In this document: positions 1 through 11,546 of the stretch, in pieces
How the letters are laid out: the number at the start of each line of letters is the position of its first letter
Numbering within the stretch: the first letter of the stretch is position 1
Assembly: GCA_946406435.1 (NCBI GenBank)
Contig: CAMJKP010000012.1
Coordinates: 1 to 64,000 of the forward strand
Source: an uncultured Prevotellaceae bacterium
GTDB lineage: Bacteria > Bacteroidota > Bacteroidia > Bacteroidales > Bacteroidaceae
DNA: 64,000 bases
Reading direction: 5' to 3'
Notes under the pieces: generated by a model
The model's input: only the letters and a program-made list of their open reading frames with translations
The model's database searches: none
What the model was told of the DNA's origin: nothing
Position numbers and translations under genes: made by a program

Positions 1-41
1 AGAAACATTTAATGTAATACCCCTCTATCGATAATCAAAAC

Positions 42-80
42 ACACGGACGCATACACAATAATGCGCCCGTGTTTTTTTT
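42..80 (+). terminator. Rho-independent terminator
   Basis: A 12-bp stem (42-53 with 62-73, one A/C mismatch) is followed by a run of eight T. It would end a plus-strand transcript entering from outside the window. The minus-strand operon ends at 218 and converges on it. Confidence 0.75.
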
Positions 81-83
81 AAT

Positions 84-216
84 CACTAAACTCTAATCTC
101 TAAACACTAAACACTAAACTCTAAACTCTAACCACTAACCTCTAAACACTAATCTCTAAACTCTAATCTCTAAACACTAATCTCTAAACACTAATCTCTA
201 AACTCTAAACACTAAC
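84..216. repeat. 19-copy heptamer array, unit CWCTAAN
   Basis: Nineteen consecutive 7-nt units fit C(T/A)CTAA(A/T/C) without one insertion or deletion. The array runs up to the stop codon of the GH2 gene. The same unit recurs in the same orientation at 7621-7669, on the other side of the fucose operon. No opposite-strand half-array is visible here. Confidence 0.9.
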
Positions 217-217
217 C

Positions 218-3139
<2,922 letters not shown>

Positions 3140-3148
3140 TCAAATTGC

Positions 3149-4885
3149 TTATTCTATTACAATTTCTATATCATCAAAGTTCATCCTTTCTCCCTCTGCC
3201 AGTTTGTCGGCATCGAGTTTTAGGATACGAGCCTTGGTGGCAGGAAACTTGATTGTCTGCCAGATTGGATTATTTACGATATTCGAGAACTCGCCCGAAG
3301 CAAGCTTTGTCCAGTTTGCCCAGTCGCTTGAAGCCCAAAGTGTATAGTGGGTGATGAGTCCATCCCTCGTTTTCTGCGGTGGCAGATAACGAAACGATGT
3401 AATGGTCTGTTCCTTGTCCCAGTCTATCATCATCTGCTTTGGATTACTGAAAAAGAAATGAAGGCTTGATGATTTCTTTTCGCCCGAATCAGGAATGTCG
3501 GCAGTCAGTTCAGGAGCAAGATATACGCCCAGTTTCTTGATGATTGGCTGACATTTGGCTGCGGTAATAGTAAAGCGCAGTTTTGTGGCTTTTACAGTTG
3601 GGAAACAGATGATGCGACGATGCCCGATAGTAGTCAGACCATTACCATTATCCACCAATGCATCTTTCAGTTGCTGCCACTCACCATCGACCAATGCCTC
3701 AAGTGAGAATTCCTTTACTCGCTGGCCTTGACTTATCTCTTCTTCTGCTAAAAAACGATTGAAGGCTGTAGGCTTTCCGAAGTCTATTATGGTTTCATAG
3801 CCAGAGGTCTTTTTCTTGGCTTTCTCGGCAAGATTGGTCTTGAACACCTCGTCTATCATCTTCTTGAAGGCTATGCCACGCAGACTGTCATTTGGATGAA
3901 TACGACCGTTAGGGGCTATAGGGAAGTTGAGCAGGAGCGTAGAGTTGCGCCCTACAGACTTATAATAAGTGTCCATCAGTTTCGACAGACTCTTCACATG
4001 CTCGTTTTCTGCGTCATGGTAGAACCACCCTGGGCGTATGCTTGTGTTTGTCTCACTTGCAACCCAAGAGTCGCCATTCTCCAATCCGTAGTGCAACTGT
4101 TGGTAAGGCACATCGCCTTCCTTATTGAGCAGACTCCAGTTAGTCTCACCCACGTTGCCAGCCTCCGTACCTACCCAGCGCAGGTCGCCACGGTCGCCAC
4201 CATCGTTCCATATCACGGCTTTAGGTTGCAACTCACGTATCATGCGGAATGTCTCCGCCCATTGGTAGTAGGTCTTGCCGTCGATCTTGCGTGTCTCGTT
4301 CGCACCGCCATACCAGCCGTCACCGCCATTGGCTCCGTCAAACCATACCTCGAAGATATCGCCATACTGGGTTAGTAGCTCACGCAGTTGGTTGCGGAAA
4401 TAGGTTACGTATTCAGGTTTGCCATAGTCGGCATGATTTCTGTCCCATGGTGAGAGATATACGGCAAACTTCAGCCCTTCCTCCTTGCATGCGTCTGCGA
4501 GTTCGCGAACCACATCACCCTTGCCCTGTTTCCAAGGGGAGTTCTTCACGGAATACTCCGTGTATTTTGAAGGCCACATACAGAATCCACAATGATGCTT
4601 GGCGGTGAAGATGATACCCTTCATACCTGCCTGCTTGCATACCCTAGCCCATTGCCTACAATCGAGGTCGCTTGGATTGAACAGTTTCGGGTCTTCATTT
4701 CCAAAGCCCCATTCCTGATCGGTGTACGTGTTCATAGAATAGTGGATAAACGCATACATCTCCATCTCCTGCCAACGTAACTGGTTCTCCGTAGGCACCG
4801 GACCGCAAGGCTTCAGACTCTGAGCATTGACATCCGTAACGACAATGCATAATAAAATAATAGATAATAGTTTTTTCATAATCAA
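3149..4885 (-). CDS. Secreted GH29 alpha-L-fucosidase
   Basis: A 578-aa family 29 enzyme that releases alpha-linked L-fucose by a retaining mechanism. A signal peptide covers about residues 1-22; the start could be M1 or M3 (MIMKKLL). The catalytic barrel follows, with the fucose-binding motif AKHHCGF (95-101) and the nucleophile D183 in EVWFDGAN. The C-terminal part (about 440-570) looks like a discoidin (F5/8 type C) carbohydrate-binding beta-sandwich. It lies between the mutarotase-like gene and the GH2 galactosidase, all on the minus strand with short gaps, which suggests co-transcription. Linkage preference cannot be read from sequence alone. Confidence 0.93.
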   Translation of the reverse strand: MIMKKLLSIILLCIVVTDVNAQSLKPCGPVPTENQLRWQEMEMYAFIHYSMNTYTDQEWGFGNEDPKLFNPSDLDCRQWARVCKQAGMKGIIFTAKHHCGFCMWPSKYTEYSVKNSPWKQGKGDVVRELADACKEEGLKFAVYLSPWDRNHADYGKPEYVTYFRNQLRELLTQYGDIFEVWFDGANGGDGWYGGANETRKIDGKTYYQWAETFRMIRELQPKAVIWNDGGDRGDLRWVGTEAGNVGETNWSLLNKEGDVPYQQLHYGLENGDSWVASETNTSIRPGWFYHDAENEHVKSLSKLMDTYYKSVGRNSTLLLNFPIAPNGRIHPNDSLRGIAFKKMIDEVFKTNLAEKAKKKTSGYETIIDFGKPTAFNRFLAEEEISQGQRVKEFSLEALVDGEWQQLKDALVDNGNGLTTIGHRRIICFPTVKATKLRFTITAAKCQPIIKKLGVYLAPELTADIPDSGEKKSSSLHFFFSNPKQMMIDWDKEQTITSFRYLPPQKTRDGLITHYTLWASSDWANWTKLASGEFSNIVNNPIWQTIKFPATKARILKLDADKLAEGERMNFDDIEIVIE

Positions 4886-4962
4886 AGGTAATAACCCTCT
4901 AAAGACTCATTACTCTCCACTTCTATGAGAAAGGGAGAGTACCCGAAGGGCGAATTATTGTT

Positions 4963-5304
4963 TTAATACAAATAGAACATCCTTTCCATCATCTGCCATT
5001 TCTCATCGCTTCGGGCATCGGGATTACATCCTTGCAGCTTTGCAACAAACGCTTCCCATTCTGCCTGTCGTGGCATAGTGGCAAGCTTATCCATAGCTAC
5101 CTTCCAGTCGAAATCATCAGGAGCATCAACTATCATCACAAGGCGAGTTCCAAGGATATAGATTTCCATTTCAAGTATTCCTACCGCCTTTATCCCGTCG
5201 CGTATCTCCTTCCAATGGAACTCCTTAGAGTGCCATTTCCGATACTCACGAATCATATCTGGATCATCACGAAGATCCAGCGTCTGAACATATCTCTTTG
5301 CCAT
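4963..5304 (-). CDS. L-rhamnose mutarotase family protein
   Basis: A 113-aa cytoplasmic protein of the RhaM (DUF718) family, with no signal peptide. It has the small ferredoxin-like fold pattern of the family, including the Y-I-G-T strand and the repeated Trp/Glu positions in the C-terminal half. Family members interconvert anomers of L-rhamnose or related 6-deoxy sugars. Because it is transcribed with a fucosidase, L-fucose is a plausible substrate; that is inference from context. It sits 77 nt upstream of the fucosidase gene, and an inverted heptamer array separates it from the GH97 gene. Confidence 0.85.
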   Translation of the reverse strand: MAKRYVQTLDLRDDPDMIREYRKWHSKEFHWKEIRDGIKAVGILEMEIYILGTRLVMIVDAPDDFDWKVAMDKLATMPRQAEWEAFVAKLQGCNPDARSDEKWQMMERMFYLY

Positions 5305-5327
5305 GATTATTCAAGCTTTACATGAAA

Positions 5328-5515
5328 GTGAATAGTGAAAAGTGAATAGTGAATAGTGAAAAGTGAATAGTGAATAATACTTAATACTGGTGGCCACCAG
5401 AACGTAAGGAATGTTATGGGCAATCCTATTCTGCGACAGCAGTATTATTCTCTAAGTATTTTTCACTATTCGTTATTCACTATTCACTTTTCACTATTCA
5501 CTTTTCACTATTCAC
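5328..5515. repeat. Inverted heptamer array, GTGAAWA ... TWTTCAC
   Basis: Seven phased units GTGAATA/GTGAAAA (5328-5376) face eight units of the reverse complement, mostly TATTCAC/TTTTCAC (5460-5515). About 83 nt separates them, including the palindrome GGTGGCCACC. The GH97 stop codon lies inside the right half. The transcript could fold into a long imperfect hairpin between two operon genes. Confidence 0.9.
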
Positions 5516-7341
5516 TTAACATTCACCACTATCACAAATCCACCGCGTGCCTGGCACTCTATCTCCTTAGGCAGTTCGGTGGTCGTTATCTTCCATTCTC
5601 CGTTGGCATCATCTGTGAAGAACTGTGCCTTACCCTTTCCTATGAAACTGAGGTCGGTAGCGAGTTTCTGAGCCTCGTCAAGTCCATTGATACCAGCCAC
5701 ATACCATGTATTTCCACTTCTGCGAGCCAATACCGCACTCTTGCCCGGATAACCGCTCACAAAGCGTGTTTCATCCCATACGCTTGGCAATTCGCCTAAG
5801 AATGCCTGCACCTCATTTGGCTGTGCAAGGAAACTCTCTGGACGGTCTGCAAGATGCTGTAAACCACTCTCGAAGAGTACGGTTAGTGCAAGCTCATGTC
5901 CCTTGGAAGTAATATGCGGATGCTGAGAATCACTAAAGGCACAAGGGGTATAGTCCATAGGTCCGATCACGTTTCTCGTGAAAGGCAAAGTGGCATTATG
6001 GCTTGCTGCCTTCTTTGTAAAGGTAGGCACGTTGTTATACCACTCAGCACCATACACACCTTCTGTTGATAGAAGGTTTGGATAAGTGCGCTGCCATCCG
6101 CGAGGGATTGGAGCACCGTGGAAGTTCACCAACAGATGATGACGGGCAGCACTCTCAAGCAAGTCCTGACAATAGTCCATATTCGCCTGATTGTCACCGC
6201 TGAAGAAGTCAATCTTAACACCTGCCACACCTATTTTCTCACACCAGGCAAACTCCTTCTCCCTGTCTTCTGGCTTGTTCAGACGGAACTTTGGAGTAGG
6301 AGCACCATCAATCCAACCTACTGATGAGTTATACCAAATAAGTGGCTTCACGCCCTTGGAATTAGCATATGCCACGGCATCCTCAATAGTCTTGCCCTTG
6401 TTTGATTCTATCTTATTCATCTCATCCCACTCAGCATCTATGAGCACGTATGGAAGCTTTAGCGTAACAGCCATATCCACGTATTTCTTGATTATCTCAT
6501 AATCGTTTGAGCCGTGGTTGTATGCCCAATAAATCCATGATACTACACCAGGCTTTATCCAGTTGGTATCATTCAATTTTGAAGGCTCACTAACATCCGT
6601 TACGAGAGTTGACTGCACGATGTCAGCCAGACTACCAATGATGACTACGCGCCAAGGCGTATGCCAGTCACCTGTCAAATCCAGCTCGTTCTTATCCTGC
6701 ACCACCTTATAACGCTCTCCGTCGTTATACAGGCTTGAAGCACTCTGTCTGCGCTCTATGTTTGCCTCTGAGATAAGGGCAAACACACCGTCGGCAGGTT
6801 CTAACAGAGCTGGATAGCTCCAACGATTGCACCAGCCGTCAGCCGACTTAAACACACCGCTGAATGATGGTACTGGTGTTTCCTTGTATGTGGTGTTCTC
6901 AGGGAAGAATCCCTCGTATGACTCTGCCCATTGCATGAACCAGCGCTTCGTTCCCTCTGGAATCATATATACAGTATTCTCTTCCGGATGTTTCTGATTC
7001 TTCAAATGGGTATATTCATAGCGGAAAGCGACACCGTCGTTATATAGACGCACCACAATCTTCGCATTCTGACCTATAGAAGCCTGATATTCGTTTGCCT
7101 CGTTTGAACAATGCAAACGCTTACCCTCAAGCATCTTATAGTCGGTCTTCACCTTGCTCGCGAGATCCAACTTAGAGAATTGTACATCGGCTAATTCCAG
7201 AACCTTCTTCTTATCGTAACTGATTACCAACTTATTATCGGCTGTTGTTGCCGACAATTTACCATTTGGTGATGTTGCGTCCTGAGCATTCATTACCAGA
7301 ACAGCGCCACATAGAATAATAGTTGAGATTATCTTCTTCAT
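5512..7341 (-). CDS. GH97 glycoside hydrolase, probably retaining alpha-galactosidase type
   Basis: A 609-aa GH97 enzyme with a signal peptide (residues 1-19, MNAQ) directing it to the periplasm. GH97 contains inverting alpha-glucosidases (SusB type) and retaining alpha-galactosidases or beta-L-arabinopyranosidases. Asp378 in GVKIDFF occupies the position where the retaining subgroup carries its nucleophile, so the retaining clade is favoured. Other landmarks are the N-terminal beta-sandwich (about 25-270), the barrel from about 275, and STEG/AEW near 426-434. It is the first gene of the operon that continues to the mutarotase, GH29 and GH2. Its promoter is at 7477-7507. Confidence 0.88.
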   Translation of the reverse strand: MKKIISTIILCGAVLVMNAQDATSPNGKLSATTADNKLVISYDKKKVLELADVQFSKLDLASKVKTDYKMLEGKRLHCSNEANEYQASIGQNAKIVVRLYNDGVAFRYEYTHLKNQKHPEENTVYMIPEGTKRWFMQWAESYEGFFPENTTYKETPVPSFSGVFKSADGWCNRWSYPALLEPADGVFALISEANIERRQSASSLYNDGERYKVVQDKNELDLTGDWHTPWRVVIIGSLADIVQSTLVTDVSEPSKLNDTNWIKPGVVSWIYWAYNHGSNDYEIIKKYVDMAVTLKLPYVLIDAEWDEMNKIESNKGKTIEDAVAYANSKGVKPLIWYNSSVGWIDGAPTPKFRLNKPEDREKEFAWCEKIGVAGVKIDFFSGDNQANMDYCQDLLESAARHHLLVNFHGAPIPRGWQRTYPNLLSTEGVYGAEWYNNVPTFTKKAASHNATLPFTRNVIGPMDYTPCAFSDSQHPHITSKGHELALTVLFESGLQHLADRPESFLAQPNEVQAFLGELPSVWDETRFVSGYPGKSAVLARRSGNTWYVAGINGLDEAQKLATDLSFIGKGKAQFFTDDANGEWKITTTELPKEIECQARGGFVIVVNVK

Positions 7342-7386
7342 ATTTTTTGTTTGGGTTGAGGTCTAAGGTCTTTGTCGGGAATAAAG

Positions 7387-7459
7387 TTGGAAAGAATAAG
7401 GAATAAGGTTTAATACAAACAACCCTTAATCTTTCATCCTTCAACCTTCATCCATCATC
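7387..7459. repeat. Inverted heptamer array upstream of GH97
   Basis: A left half with two GAATAAG units (394-407 of this kb) faces five phased units of type CTTCATC at 7425-7459. It lies in the 5' untranslated region of the GH97 operon. Confidence 0.7.
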
Positions 7460-7476
7460 CTTTTGACTTTCGAATG

Positions 7477-7507
7477 CAAAAATAAATAAAATATATGACA
7501 TTCCAAA
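7477..7507 (-). promoter_or_regulatory. Promoter of the fucose operon
   Basis: On the minus strand a TATTTTTG box (7484-7477) lies 19 bp downstream of TTTG (7507-7504), the Bacteroidetes sigma-ABfr pattern. It predicts a start near 7470 and a leader of about 130 nt. Confidence 0.7.
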
Positions 7508-7620
7508 CAAGAAATCGTTTTTCTCCATTCAAAAGACGTTATTATGTCAATAATAGCAGAAAAACCGTCGTTTTTCTTCACTCAAAGCACATTTACAAAG
7601 AATTTTATCTGCCAATTTAT

Positions 7621-7669
7621 CTCTAACCTCTAACCACTAATCTCTACCCCCTCCACCCTAACCTCTAAC
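7621..7669. repeat. Heptamer array, unit CWCTAAN (second locus)
   Basis: Seven phased heptamers, five of them CTCTAAC/CACTAAT/CCCTAAC-like, of the same unit as the array at 84-216. It sits just before the Fic promoter. Confidence 0.8.
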
Positions 7670-7697
7670 CTCCCCCCTTTATTTTCCATCCCAAATA

Positions 7698-7729
7698 TTT
7701 GGCGATTCCGAAATAAGTTACTATCTTTG
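7698..7729 (+). promoter_or_regulatory. Promoter of the Fic gene
   Basis: TTTG (7698-7701), 20 bp, then TATCTTTG (7722-7729): a full match to the Bacteroidetes -33/-7 consensus, 23 nt before the start codon. Confidence 0.85.
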
Positions 7730-7752
7730 CCAACGGAATAATATTCATTCGT

Positions 7753-8787
7753 ATGAAACAGGAATATAAGGATTTGCTTCACAAATACCTCCAGAAATAC
7801 AAGGAATTAGGTATTGCCGACCAGATAGATTATGAGAAATTCTATCTGTACTCTATTATTACCCATTCCACAGCTATTGAGGGCTCTACCGTAACAGAAG
7901 TAGAGGCTCAACTATTGTTTGACGAGGGCATCACCTCAAGCAAACGTACCATGGTGGAGCAAATGATGAACCTTGACCTGAAGGCAGCATACGAATATGG
8001 CATGACATGGATAAAACAGCATAAACCAATAACCACAGATTGGCTCATCTCACTTTCTGCTAAGGTTATGGAACACACTGGCGGTGAGTATCACTCCCTC
8101 GGAGGCGACTTTGATGCTTCTAAGGGTGAACTGCGCAAACTTAATGTAACCGCAGGCTTTGGAGGCAAGTCGTACATGCACTATCAGAAAGTTCCTATAA
8201 AACTACAAGCATTTTGCGAAGAGCTAAACAAAAGGAGGAAAAGCATTGACACAACTGACGTTGCAGCTATCTATGACCTTAGTTTCTGGGCGCATTTTGA
8301 ATTAGTCACCATACATCCATGGGCTGATGGAAATGGCAGAACCTGTCGTTTGCTTATGAACCTACTCCAAATGGAATATGGTGTATTGCCAACAAAGGTT
8401 TTGAAAGAAGACAAAGCGGAATATATCCAAGCCTTGATTGATACGAGAGAAGCGGAAGACATTAACATCTTCCTTGATTGCATGGCAAATCTGCATTGCA
8501 ACCACCTAAAGAATGATATCGACCAGTATATTCTTTCAATATCCGATGAGGTGGACAGAAAAGGTGGACAGAAAGCCAAGAAGGTGGACAGAAAAAGTGG
8601 ACAGGAAACGCGCGATGCTATCATTTCCCTCATTTCTGCCAATCAAAATATCACAACAACCCAAATGGCAGAATCCCTTGGTATAAACCGTAGTGCTATT
8701 TCCAAACACCTCAAACTTATGCAAACAAAAGGTATCATTCGCCGTATAGGGCCTGACAAAGGAGGACACTGGGAAGTATTGGTATAA
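7753..8787 (+). CDS. Fic family protein with C-terminal winged helix
   Basis: A 344-aa Fic-domain protein. The active motif HPWADGNGR (188-196) matches HxFx(D/E)GNGRxxR, so it probably transfers AMP from ATP to a protein side chain. An N-terminal inhibitory helix with S39-T-A-I-E43-G44 fits the (S/T)xxxE(G/N) motif of class II, self-inhibited Fic proteins. A lysine- and glycine-rich linker (266-286) with repeated VDRK/GGQ segments leads to a helix-turn-helix (287-344; SRSAISKHL-like recognition helix in the ArsR/MarR manner). The domain order is common in bacterial Fic proteins that may regulate their own transcription. The target protein is unknown. Confidence 0.92.
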   Translation: MKQEYKDLLHKYLQKYKELGIADQIDYEKFYLYSIITHSTAIEGSTVTEVEAQLLFDEGITSSKRTMVEQMMNLDLKAAYEYGMTWIKQHKPITTDWLISLSAKVMEHTGGEYHSLGGDFDASKGELRKLNVTAGFGGKSYMHYQKVPIKLQAFCEELNKRRKSIDTTDVAAIYDLSFWAHFELVTIHPWADGNGRTCRLLMNLLQMEYGVLPTKVLKEDKAEYIQALIDTREAEDINIFLDCMANLHCNHLKNDIDQYILSISDEVDRKGGQKAKKVDRKSGQETRDAIISLISANQNITTTQMAESLGINRSAISKHLKLMQTKGIIRRIGPDKGGHWEVLV

Positions 8788-8814
8788 AAAACATCAAGGC
8801 CATACATCATATTC

Positions 8815-9321
8815 ATGAAGAAAAGATTATTTGTCTTTCTAACGATAATAGCGATAGCCATACCTTCATTAAGAGCGCAAAACGCGAACGATACTTGCAG
8901 CTATGAATTTGTTGAAACGAATGACAGTACAATAGAGCTTCGTGTTTCAATTAATGGACTCTCGACAAAAGCAGACTACATAAAAGTGAATGGAGAATCT
9001 TTTCTCCCTTCATATCAAGGAAGATACAAGGACTGTTTGGTCTTTATGCGTGGTCGGGGGCAGCATTTCCGACTACTGACAATATTCCAAGTCATTGACG
9101 GAAAAATACGCCAAGATGATTATGAGCATAGCATGTGCCTTAATCCCAATAACAGCAAAGAGTCATATCTTTTCTTCTATGGTGAGCAGCCTATCAAAAT
9201 GGTCTATGATTTCAAAACCTCAGAAACGAAATTCATAGAATTAGGACATCCCGAACAATATCGCAGTCTCAAGGGAAAGACAATCGAATCGTGCGACAAT
9301 CAGTTTTATCCAGTAGAATAA
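8815..9321 (+). CDS. Small secreted protein of unknown function
   Basis: A 168-aa protein beginning with a clear signal peptide (K3-R4, hydrophobic core, cleavage after LRAQ near residue 22). The mature part is rich in beta-strand patterns and has one Cys pair candidate. I do not recognise a family. It begins 27 nt after the Fic gene on the same strand and may be co-transcribed with it. A dispersed inverted repeat follows it. Confidence 0.75.
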   Translation: MKKRLFVFLTIIAIAIPSLRAQNANDTCSYEFVETNDSTIELRVSINGLSTKADYIKVNGESFLPSYQGRYKDCLVFMRGRGQHFRLLTIFQVIDGKIRQDDYEHSMCLNPNNSKESYLFFYGEQPIKMVYDFKTSETKFIELGHPEQYRSLKGKTIESCDNQFYPVE

Positions 9322-9351
9322 AATCTAAAAATAATCCAACAGGATAAAACA

Positions 9352-9475
9352 GAAACGGATTTATATGATGTATCTGATAGTAATTTCGTATTACGAATTA
9401 TTCGCAAGCTCATCAAGCTACGCAAGTTCCAAATTACGAATTACCTGTTCAGATAAATCGGATAAATCCGTTTCC
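9352..9475. repeat. Dispersed inverted repeat, GAAACGGATTTAT family, copy 1
   Basis: The ends GAAACGGAT and ATCCGTTTCC are inverted, with further internal dyads around TTACGAATTA. A shorter copy is at 30999-31073. Confidence 0.8.
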
Positions 9476-9486
9476 ATTCATTTTCC

Positions 9487-9551
9487 GAACGCAAAGACGC
9501 TGAGACACAGAGTTTATATAAATAACTTTGCAACTTCGCGCCTTTGCGTTC
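9487..9551. repeat. Octamer-phased hairpin, CGCAAAGA family, copy 1
   Basis: The left arm places CG, CG, CA every 8 nt (9490, 9498, 9506); the right arm ends in CCTTTGCGTT, its reverse complement. Copies are at 32182, 47220 and 49765. The remaining bases to 9627 hold no recognisable signal. Confidence 0.8.
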
Positions 9552-9627
9552 ATTTAATTTTCAATTATCACTTGCTTTAGCTTGATGAGCCTCAGCGAAT
9601 AATTTTCCATTTTCAATTGCCGAAGGC

Positions 9628-10542
9628 TTAGAGACCGCCTCCACCACCTTCATCTCCACCGCCACTTTCACCGCCAGAGGCTGCACCGCTTGCATCTGCA
9701 TCAGGGGTGAGGAAAGAACCGGTTGAATGACCGTAGCTGGTGCTTGCGAGAGTGTAGGCTGCATCACCCTGATACTCTGCCTCAAGCGTGTTGGCAGAGA
9801 GGAGCTCCTGAGTGGAGACAAGGGTGCGACCGACGGACTTGCGGGAGTGTACCCACGTGTAGGCGCAGTCGCCATCGTTACCGTTGTGACCGAGCTTGCC
9901 GTCAACAGCCTTGAAACCAGTAGAGCCACCTGTCACGCTTGCGAGCGTCTCGGTGTTGGCTGCATCGAGAATCACCTTTGCTGCAGAGAACTGACAGTAA
10001 GGAATCTCGGTTGCTGCGTTGACAAGCTGCTTGACAAGGAAGAACGAGATCTGGTCGCCATAGCGGTAGTCAGCGTTATTGTTCACTACAGCCTGTGAGA
10101 ACTCTGCCACGGTGGTGCTGTTTGAGATAGTAAGACCAGTGAGACGGATGTCGGTGCTACCGCCCTGTCCCGAGCCTGTGACAACGATTGCAGGGAGCGA
10201 GCCCTGAGTAATCTGATATGCCGTTGCGATACATGCGCCGCCAGCCACCGCCTGTTTGGTGAGGTAGATAGGTGTGCGCTGCATATTCACCTTCACGAAC
10301 ATATTGTAGTCGGAGAGTCCAAGAGGACGGTTCTCGAAGCCGTTGTTGAGCAGAGGACGAATGCCAGAATACATCGCGATAACGTTGCTCCAGCGCGTTC
10401 TCACACGCATCTGAGCAACAGAACGCGGATTAGTCATCCTTACCACCTTTTCGCTGACCACGGTCTGACCGTTGAGGGTCTTGAAAGTAAGATCGCCGGC
10501 AGAGCCTGACATCTTACGGATAATTCCATTGAGTATTGCCAT
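9628..10542 (-). CDS. Conserved hypothetical protein with acidic Gly-rich tail
   Basis: A 304-aa protein without signal peptide. The N-terminus (MAILNGIIRKMSGSAG) and the NPRS-x-AQ-x-x-VR segment resemble Bacteroidetes proteins grouped under DUF6266; the assignment is tentative. The C-terminal 24 residues are Gly/Ser/Asp/Glu only, ending GGGGGL, a flexible tail of the kind seen in these proteins. Composition is small-residue rich, like phage structural or surface proteins. Its promoter appears at 10856-10887, giving a leader of about 300 nt that carries an 11-bp array. It lies at the edge of an accessory island. Confidence 0.7.
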   Translation of the reverse strand: MAILNGIIRKMSGSAGDLTFKTLNGQTVVSEKVVRMTNPRSVAQMRVRTRWSNVIAMYSGIRPLLNNGFENRPLGLSDYNMFVKVNMQRTPIYLTKQAVAGGACIATAYQITQGSLPAIVVTGSGQGGSTDIRLTGLTISNSTTVAEFSQAVVNNNADYRYGDQISFFLVKQLVNAATEIPYCQFSAAKVILDAANTETLASVTGGSTGFKAVDGKLGHNGNDGDCAYTWVHSRKSVGRTLVSTQELLSANTLEAEYQGDAAYTLASTSYGHSTGSFLTPDADASGAASGGESGGGDEGGGGGL

Positions 10543-10714
10543 AATATAACGCCCTCAAGTTCCTAACCGCCCCCTTCCTGTCCTGCGGACATCCTCCCCC
10601 GTGAGGGGGGAAGAGGCTGGCGCAGTATGCCAACCGCGAAAGGGTAAGAAAGCCGCCGAGGGAATCACGGATTTTAATTGTTAATAACGGAAATGTAGGT
10701 TCTCGGGAAGCCAC

Positions 10715-10791
10715 TTATGATACCCTTCTTGCTCTCTTCCGGAATAAGAGCTACATAAGAGCCACATAAGAGCTACATAAGACTCACCAAG
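10715..10791. repeat. 11-bp phased array, copy 1
   Basis: Seven units of 11 nt: on the right GAGCTACATAA, GAGCCACATAA, GAGCTACATAA and a degenerate unit; in the centre TTCCGGAATAA; on the left TTATGATACCC and TTCTTGCTCTC, which read as related units in reverse complement. It lies in the leader of the 304-aa gene. Confidence 0.8.
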
Positions 10792-10855
10792 GCGGTACCT
10801 TTCCCATGGTTTTGCCCCTGTAAACATCGCGTCCGAGGTGCTCCCTTAAACACTA

Positions 10856-10887
10856 CAAAGATACTAATTTTTCATGAATCATGCAAG
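10856..10887 (-). promoter_or_regulatory. Promoter of the 304-aa gene
   Basis: Minus strand: CTTG (10887-10884), 20 bp, TATCTTTG (10863-10856). The start codon is about 310 nt downstream. Confidence 0.65.
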
Positions 10888-10988
10888 CCGAGCAAGCATT
10901 ATTTCACTCGCTTTCAAGCGTTTGCGTCAAGATGCGTAGGGTTGCGTAGGAACGGCATAGTAAAATCAAGTTTCGGAAACTCTGTATT

Positions 10989-11095
10989 GCCTGGAAGGCA
11001 ACACCATGAGTAACCGAGGTGCATACCCGACGAAGGAGAGGATGCCCTCGGACAGAAAACAGCATCCCCCCTCTTTCAGCCTGAAAGGCTGTACC
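10989..11095. repeat. GCCTGGAAGGC hairpin element, copy 1
   Basis: Opens with the hairpin GCCTGGAAGGC followed by AACACCATGAGTAACC and closes with CAGCCTGAAAGGCTG. The first 27 nt are repeated at 12611. No gene is visible in 10543-11546. Confidence 0.7.
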
Positions 11096-11105
11096 TGATT
11101 GTCTG

Positions 11106-11400
11106 GCAGCAAGCTGCTTTTAACTGACAATAATTACCAATCTAACCAATCTTAATCCAATAATATATTTATCAAGAATTAGAGAATTAGAGATTTTTTT
11201 GAATTGACGAGAATTTGAGAAAGGGCGCTTGCGCTTCTGCCAATCACGAGCCAATTCCAAATGCTACGTAAGTAGCATTCTTCTCTCTTTCGCATTAATT
11301 CAATTTTCTCTAATTCTCTAATTCTTGATAAAAAAATAATAATTTATGGAAAAAGATTGCGCAGATTGGTAATTATTGTCAGTTCAAGCACCAAAGGTGC
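11106..11400. repeat. REPIN-like element, copy A (interrupted)
   Basis: Terminal hairpins GCAGC-aa-GCTGC (11106-11117) and GCACC-aaa-GGTGC (11388-11400) flank inverted arms containing ATTACCAATCT and AGATTGGTAAT. The centre is interrupted by a second inverted element (11171-11329). Uninterrupted copies are at 13453-13577 and 41431-41561. Confidence 0.85.
11171..11329. repeat. Inverted element nested in REPIN-like copy A
   Basis: Perfect 23-bp inverted arms (11171-11193 and 11307-11329) with the octamer AATTAGAG in tandem. The interior has a hairpin ATGCTAC-gtaa-GTAGCAT. Removing it restores an element of the same size as copies B and C. Confidence 0.85.
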
Positions 11401-11484
11401 GAATTAGTCGAGCTCACGCTAAGTAATCAGAATTGAGTGGAGAGATGGAAAGAATTTGGTGGTAAGAAAAAAATCATTGGGATA

Positions 11485-11516
11485 TTTGTGTATCTTAATA
11501 AAAACGCTTATCTTTG
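11485..11516 (+). promoter_or_regulatory. Promoter of the HEAT-like lipoprotein gene
   Basis: TTTG (11485-11488), 20 bp, TATCTTTG (11509-11516), 30 nt before the start codon. Confidence 0.8.
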
Positions 11517-11546
11517 CAGACATAAACGCTAAAAACAATATCAGAA

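Noticed and set aside
84..216. Telomere-like repeat
   Set aside because: The CWCTAAN unit resembles plant telomere repeats only by chance; the sequence is bacterial chromosome with genes on both sides.
7753..9321. Fic and the following gene as a toxin-antitoxin pair
   Set aside because: The inhibitory motif is inside the Fic protein itself and the next gene encodes a secreted protein.
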